DNA from: Variovorax sp.
GTDB taxonomy: Bacteria > Pseudomonadota > Gammaproteobacteria > Burkholderiales > Burkholderiaceae_C
Reading direction: 5' to 3'
DNA: 64,000 nt
NCBI GenBank assembly: GCA_004210915.1
Contig: SEGS01000003.1
Location: forward strand, 26,265 to 90,264
Below, in pieces: positions 60,270-64,000 of the stretch. The position numbers and the translations under genes were made by a program. Below the pieces are notes generated by a model that was not told where the DNA came from, ran no database searches, and saw only the letters and a program-made list of their open reading frames with translations. The stretch's first letter is position 1. Each line of letters opens with the position of its first letter.

Positions 60270-60316
60270 AGACGGTTGGGAACGGGCGAAACTGCAACTT
60301 TTTCTGAAAATACATG
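60270..60316 (-). promoter_or_regulatory. ECF-type promoter of the four-helix membrane protein
   Basis: On the minus strand GCAGT is followed by exactly 15 nt and CCGTCT, then ATAAGG. At the Pho-box position only a weak match (plus-strand GAAAATACAT) is seen. Confidence 0.6.
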
Positions 60317-60411
60317 GAGCAGCCTCTCGGGAGGCGACATGAGGGCGCGAGCCAGCCCTTGGCGGCCGCACCAGCTGGAGGATGAACTGTTCTTACACCC
60401 GCCAGATTGTT

Positions 60412-60789
60412 CTACTGGTCGGCATCGTGCCCGGCCATTTTTCTCTGCGATACCAGGAGCGCCCAGAGTTTACTGGCCACCAGGGCGGCCACTACAAAAA
60501 CCAACCCGCAGACAAGCAAAGTTCCAACACCAACCAGAACAAGGGAACCGACCTCGAGAAAAAGCAACTGGTAGCCAAATTGCCCAATGAAAACGCCTGT
60601 GTAGAGCGCCCAAACCGGCTTTGGAGAAATCATTCCAGCGGCAATACCGGTGACGAGCAATGCAACAAAGTAATAGGTGCCGTCGCCGTCCCAGGGTTCC
60701 TGGTGTCCGATGACCCAAGGCGCCAACAGCCAGGTTGTGGCCCCAAACAATGCCGCAACGATGAAAGTAAACGCAGGGTGGTTTTTCAT
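60412..60789 (-). CDS. small hypothetical membrane protein
   Basis: This 125-residue protein has four predicted membrane segments (about 7-28, 40-55, 60-78, 80-108) with YYFVALLVTGIAAGMIS and VGVGTLLVCGLVFVVAALVA. I do not recognise a family. It lies outside the exoprotein region, with lower G+C and no ECF-type or Pho-like site upstream. The absence of a signal peptide cleavage site suggests an integral inner-membrane protein. Confidence 0.68.
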   Translation of the reverse strand: MKNHPAFTFIVAALFGATTWLLAPWVIGHQEPWDGDGTYYFVALLVTGIAAGMISPKPVWALYTGVFIGQFGYQLLFLEVGSLVLVGVGTLLVCGLVFVVAALVASKLWALLVSQRKMAGHDADQ

Positions 60790-60903
60790 GGAATCAATCG
60801 TGTCAATGAGGAGAGCGTTTATCTTGCCACGACGCTACGGGGCGCCCACGTTTCTCTTCTCACGCGTCGGAAAAGGACAGACCATCGACCGGCTCTTCGC
60901 GCG

Positions 60904-61488
60904 CTAGCCGGCTTTCTGGCGCGAGCGGAATGCGGCAACCTTCATGCGGTTGCCACACGCGGCCATGCTGCACCAGCGACGGCGGTGCGACTTCGTGAGG
61001 TCATGAAAGAGCAGCGTGCAATCGTCGCCCTCGCACTGTCTGACCAGATCGAGTTGCGCCGTCGTGAGCAGGTTCACCAGGGCATCGGCGACCGGCTCGA
61101 GCAGGCCAAACGCATGGGTGGTGTCGCGGCGCCTGACCATCTGGTAGCTTGCGGTCTCGCCATCCCACTGCAGTTCTCGGGTCGGGTTCCCCAACGTCAA
61201 CACCCGGTTCACCACGTCAGCGTCCGCCCTTTGCCCTGTCTTGGCAGCCTTCACCATCGCCTTGCCAGCCTCGCGCATCTCTAAAGCGAGCGCCAGTAGC
61301 CCGTCAGGGGCCTTCCCGGGCGCCTGCGACAACAACCCGGCTTGCTTCAACCAGTCGACCACGCTGTCGTCATCGACCAGGCACTCGCAATGCCGAGCGC
61401 CTTCCCCGTACTCCGTGTTGATGAAGTCGAGCGCGCAGTTGTCCGCGACAAAGACTGGTCCAGAGGCGTCATGTGTGTTTGTGCTCAC
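60904..61488 (-). CDS. CGNR zinc-finger transcriptional regulator
   Basis: This protein of about 194 residues matches the ABATE-CGNR family. An N-terminal ABATE-like domain (about 10-120) begins FVADNCALDFINTEYG. A C-terminal zinc finger holds four cysteines: CEGDDCTLLFHD, then RRRWCSMAACGNRMK with the CGNR signature. GTG 61488 was chosen because it leaves the TGTAACC repeats outside the gene; ATG 61548 would put them inside. It is divergent from an alpha/beta hydrolase and probably controls that gene and itself. Such regulators often control nearby catabolic genes, but the inducer is unknown. Confidence 0.84.
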   Translation of the reverse strand: MSTNTHDASGPVFVADNCALDFINTEYGEGARHCECLVDDDSVVDWLKQAGLLSQAPGKAPDGLLALALEMREAGKAMVKAAKTGQRADADVVNRVLTLGNPTRELQWDGETASYQMVRRRDTTHAFGLLEPVADALVNLLTTAQLDLVRQCEGDDCTLLFHDLTKSHRRRWCSMAACGNRMKVAAFRSRQKAG

Positions 61489-61496
61489 GAACGCAG

Positions 61497-61568
61497 TGTA
61501 ACCTATAAAAACTATTTGACTGGTTACATATTCGGATGTAACCTTCATAACTTCTTTTAACAGTTACA
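61497..61568. promoter_or_regulatory. operator region between the CGNR regulator and the alpha/beta hydrolase
   Basis: TGTAACC (61497-61503), GGTTACA (61522-61528), TGTAACC (61537-61543) and GTTACA (61563-61568) form a perfect 7-bp inverted repeat with an 8-bp gap plus outlying half sites. A TTGACT at 61516-61521 looks like a -35 for the hydrolase, overlapped by the repeat. The CGNR protein is the obvious ligand. Confidence 0.58.
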
Positions 61569-61580
61569 CAGGCGATCATC

Positions 61581-62534
61581 ATGACTTCCGAATTAATCAC
61601 CGCGGCCGGCCCTGCCACCACGCTGCCCGTCGGCGATGGCACCGCAGCAGACCCCTCTTCGCCGACGGCCCCGGCCGCGATTCATCATCGATTCGAACAG
61701 GTAGGTGACGTCAAAGTCTTCTATCGCGAGGCTGGCAGCCGCACCTTGCCGACGGTCCTGCTGTTACACGGTTTCCCCACGTCGTCATTCATGTACCGCC
61801 ATCTGATCCCGATGCTGGCAGACCGTTACCACGTGATCGCGCCGGACCTGCCGGGCTTTGGCTTCACGGATGCCCCAGAACGCGGTCAGTACGCCTACAC
61901 GTTTGACCAGCTCGCCAGGACCATCGACCAGTTCACGGTCCAGCTCAAGCTGGATCGCTACGCGCTGCAGGTGTTTGACTACGGCGCGCCGGTTGGCTGG
62001 CGTATGGCCACAGCACACCCCGAGCGCATCAGCGCCATCGTTTCGCAAAACGGCAACGCTTACGAAGAAGGCCTGAGCGAAGGGTGGAGCCCGATCCAGA
62101 AGTATTGGAAGGATCCATCAAAGGAAAACCGGGATGCCCTGCGCGATTTCTTCAAAATCGACGCGATCAAGTGGCAGTACACGCATGGAACGCCCGACGA
62201 CAGCCTGGTTGCGCCAGAGACGTACACCCTGGACGCAGCACTGATCTCGCGGCCGGGTAACGTCGAGATTCAACTTGATCTGTACCTGGACTACGCGACC
62301 AACGTCGCGAAGTACCCGGAATTCCAGACCTACTTCCGCAACCACCAGCCGCCGCTGCTGGCCATCTGGGGCAAGAACGATCCGTTCTTTTTGCCGGCGG
62401 GTGCAGAGGCCTGGAAGCGCGACCTCCCGACGGCGGAGATCCGCTTCGTCGACACAGGCCACTTCGCGCTGGAAACGAACGGCGTGGAGATCGGCACCGC
62501 CATCCGCGCTTTCCTCGACAAGCACGTCAAGTGA
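61581..62534 (+). CDS. alpha/beta hydrolase with an aspartate nucleophile
   Basis: This 317-residue protein belongs to the alpha/beta-hydrolase fold branch that includes haloalkane dehalogenases and epoxide hydrolases. The oxyanion motif is HGFPTSS (63-69). The nucleophile elbow is VFDYGAPVG, with Asp133 in the place of the usual serine. The acid is Asp267 in WGKNDPFF, and the base is His294 in DTGHFALETN. Aspartate rather than serine as nucleophile favours a dehalogenase or epoxide hydrolase over an esterase, but the substrate cannot be told. A cap domain spans about 160-240. ATG 61581 has AGG 9 nt upstream. It is divergent from the CGNR regulator across TGTAACC operators. Confidence 0.9.
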   Translation: MTSELITAAGPATTLPVGDGTAADPSSPTAPAAIHHRFEQVGDVKVFYREAGSRTLPTVLLLHGFPTSSFMYRHLIPMLADRYHVIAPDLPGFGFTDAPERGQYAYTFDQLARTIDQFTVQLKLDRYALQVFDYGAPVGWRMATAHPERISAIVSQNGNAYEEGLSEGWSPIQKYWKDPSKENRDALRDFFKIDAIKWQYTHGTPDDSLVAPETYTLDAALISRPGNVEIQLDLYLDYATNVAKYPEFQTYFRNHQPPLLAIWGKNDPFFLPAGAEAWKRDLPTAEIRFVDTGHFALETNGVEIGTAIRAFLDKHVK

Positions 62535-62750
62535 GCTTCGGGCGAACGCGCTGGAGCCGTGACCACACTCAACGCGCATGACGCTTGCCTGGCACGGGTT
62601 CAAACAGGCTCTGCTGCCACCTCACGCCTTCATGCGTGCGCGTCTCCCGCACCGCCGTTGTCTACGCCGCAACAGGCTGGGAACTGACCACCCCAAGTTT
62701 CAGATCGGAAGCGTGTCCAAACCCTGCGATGGTTCAGGTTTCAGCCAAGC

Positions 62751-63164
62751 TCACTGGCTTGGTGCGGTCCGGGTTGCGGCTCGCCCGCAGTTTGGATTGC
62801 CCGTCGTTCCCGAACCAAGGAACTCCGTCGTCATGGCGCGCCCGCGCGACAGGCCGCTTTGAAATTCCTCGTCGTTGGCGTAAGTCGGCCAGTTGACGGA
62901 CAGGGCTGGATGCTGGCGAAAGACCAGGTTCAGGGCGGCAGTGCGCGCCTGTCTGGTGAATTGCTGCGGGACACAACGGCGCCGCATGACGATATCCAGT
63001 GCACCCGAAACCCAGCCCTGTAGGTGGCGTGGGCTGGGCGGGCGATCGCCCTTGTCTGCGTGTTGCTGGTTCTGCTGGAGAAGTTCGAGCAGTTCGAGGA
63101 TGACTGCGGCGGCTACGTCCGCGTCCATGAAGCCTTGGGTTGGGGTTTTGGAGAAGAGGGTCAT
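62751..63164 (-). CDS. hypothetical protein
   Basis: I do not recognise this protein of about 137 residues. It is polar and probably cytoplasmic, with a helical start (MDADVAAAVILELLELLQQN) and a basic middle part (VMRRRCVPQQFTRQARTAAL). Its G+C and codon use look lower than in the regulon region. ATG 63164 was chosen because the residues above it are unlike protein. No ribosome binding site is strong, so it may be a decayed gene. It is divergent from the XRE regulator. Confidence 0.4.
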   Translation of the reverse strand: MTLFSKTPTQGFMDADVAAAVILELLELLQQNQQHADKGDRPPSPRHLQGWVSGALDIVMRRRCVPQQFTRQARTAALNLVFRQHPALSVNWPTYANDEEFQSGLSRGRAMTTEFLGSGTTGNPNCGRAATRTAPSQ

Positions 63165-63302
63165 GGATTGGCCTGATCGGTACGAGCGCAATGAAGAGAA
63201 AGACTTAAAAATAGTCGGTGTGCCGCTCACGGATACGTCGAAATACGTTTTTGCCCAGACCTCCACAACCAGTAACCAACGCCATGCGCCCACAGTGAAA
63301 TC

Positions 63303-63336
63303 CTAAAATGGTATATTCTAAAACAGGATTTACCTT
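63303..63336 (+). promoter_or_regulatory. direct repeat upstream of the XRE gene
   Basis: CTAAAA occurs twice (63303-63308 and 63318-63323), 15 bp apart, with TATATT between them resembling a -10. AGGA at 63325-63328 could be the ribosome binding site for TTG 63337. The repeat is a plausible autoregulatory operator for the downstream helix-turn-helix protein. Confidence 0.4.
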
Positions 63337-63597
63337 TTGTGGGTGTCCCGACTTCACTCTTCCCGTCAACTATTGCTCCGACGCCTTCTTGAAGAGGCGC
63401 GCGAAGCAACTGGTCGAACCCAGGCAGATGTGGCGCAAGACATGAACAAAGCCCAGTCATTTGTCGCCAAGGTCAAGAAGGGTGAGAGGCAACTGGACGT
63501 GTTCGAATTCATCGACTTCTGCGAAGCAGTGTCGCTTGACCCCGTCAAGACACTCCGATTGCTGGTCGATCACAAACCACCTCAGCTCCCAAGGTGA
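63337..63597 (+). CDS. XRE-family helix-turn-helix regulator
   Basis: This 86-residue protein is almost entirely a helix-turn-helix domain of the XRE/Cro type (about 10-70: LLRRLLEEAREATGRTQADV, AQDMNKAQSFVAKVKKGERQ, LDVFEFIDFCEAVSLDP). TTG 63337 has AGGA 8 nt upstream; GTG 63343 is a second possible start. Such short single-domain proteins are often antitoxins or repressors of mobile elements. No toxin partner is obvious, although the hypothetical gene on its left is divergent. Its composition and the nearby IS21 end suggest an accessory region. Confidence 0.8.
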   Translation: MWVSRLHSSRQLLLRRLLEEAREATGRTQADVAQDMNKAQSFVAKVKKGERQLDVFEFIDFCEAVSLDPVKTLRLLVDHKPPQLPR

Positions 63598-63788
63598 TAG
63601 CGCCTATTGGCCCTATTGAAACCAATGGCCGACCAAATTCACTTGACCCGCCAGTTTTTTGAGCGGAGACGCGGCCTGCAGTCGAAGAGCAATATCACCA
63701 CGTTCGTTCCAATTTCGGCCTTGACCCAGGTGAGTTCAATGGTAGTGTGGGAGCGTCTATGCTAAACATGCGCGCATCAACGCCTAAT
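63598..63788. other. gene-free stretch before the IS21 element
   Basis: No gene, promoter or repeat was recognised in this stretch between the XRE gene and the insertion sequence. Confidence 0.45.
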
Positions 63789-64000
63789 TGTTGAATTCCG
63801 TCGAAATCTGACCCACTTAGCGCAGTAATTTCCATCCAAAACTGACCCACGTAGGCACTACCCTGCTTGTTTTAAAAGCACGGGAAATTAGGAGTGATAG
63901 ACGTGGCGACATTGAATGTCATCAGGCGTTGGGCATTGCGAGATCAGATGTCCATCCGCGAGATCTCAAGGCGTACAGGCCTGGCTCGCAACACAGTGAA
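63789..64000 (+). mobile_element. left end of an IS21-family insertion sequence (truncated by the window)
   Basis: The end begins near TGTTGAATTCC and carries two copies of CTGACCCAC (63808-63816 and 63842-63850), 34 bp apart, the multiple terminal repeats typical of IS21. The transposase gene starts right after. The other end and any target duplication lie beyond the window. Confidence 0.78.
63903..64000 (+). CDS. istA: IS21-family transposase IstA, N-terminus only
   Basis: The first 32 residues are visible: VATLNVIRRWALRDQ then MSIREISRRTGLARNTVK, the helix-turn-helix start typical of IstA. GTG 63903 has AGGAG 8 nt upstream. The gene runs off the right end of the window; an istB ATPase gene should follow. 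Confidence 0.82.
   Translation, partial: MATLNVIRRWALRDQMSIREISRRTGLARNTV

Noticed and set aside
62535..62750. Possible short gene after the alpha/beta hydrolase
   Set aside because: The open frames here have no ribosome binding site and their translations are not protein-like.
1..64000. CRISPR arrays, tRNA or rRNA genes
   Set aside because: I found no repeat-spacer array and no recognisable tRNA or rRNA. The repetitive look of the tpsA genes comes from coding for beta-helix turns.

Overview
This GC-rich window (about 65% G+C by eye) looks like a betaproteobacterial chromosome, most likely Burkholderiales. The evidence is protein style: giant filamentous-haemagglutinin exoproteins with a DUF3739-type C-terminus, FecI/FecR modules, and an IS21 element at the right edge. 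No rRNA or tRNA is present, so the genus is not fixed.

From 329 to about 60300 almost every gene lies on the minus strand and the region reads as one system. Three times over, a periplasmic signalling protein (STN domain plus TonB-C-like domain, no receptor barrel), an ECF sigma factor and a FecR-type anti-sigma factor are followed by a giant two-partner-secretion exoprotein. In transcription order these are STN3-sig3-fecR3-tpsA3 (59010-42964), STN2-sig2-fecR2-tpsA2 (32297-18078) and STN1-sig1-fecR1-tpsA1 (14592-329). Between tpsA3 and module 2 lies the machinery: one TpsB transporter, an ExbB with a large extra periplasmic domain, ExbD, TonB, a porin-like protein, a coiled-coil periplasmic protein, a PpiC-type isomerase and a YbjN-like protein. 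Between tpsA2 and module 1 lies a cassette of trypsin-like protease, TonB-C-like protein and two-PDZ HtrA protease. The layout resembles an expanded version of the Pseudomonas aeruginosa Vre/PUMA3-Pdt locus, which is controlled by phosphate starvation.

The intergenic DNA supports that comparison. Each STN-sigma-fecR operon starts with a Pho-box-like 7-4-7 repeat exactly 10 bp before a -10-like hexamer (TACGAT, TAGCAT, TACGAT). Output genes carry another element, [A/G]CAG[T/C]-N15-CCGTCT, which resembles an ECF promoter. In three cases it sits exactly 3 bp downstream of an inverted Pho-like box. The proposed circuit: low phosphate activates PhoB, which switches on the STN-sigma-FecR modules; an unknown signal releases the sigma factors; sigma and PhoB together then fire the exoprotein, secretion and protease genes. 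Two flanking genes, a small secreted protein (59288-59674) and a membrane protein (59702-60250), carry similar sites.

The right end (60412-64000) is ordinary accessory sequence: a small membrane protein, a CGNR zinc-finger regulator divergent from an alpha/beta hydrolase across TGTAACC operator repeats, a hypothetical gene, an XRE regulator, and the left end of an IS21-family element running off the window.
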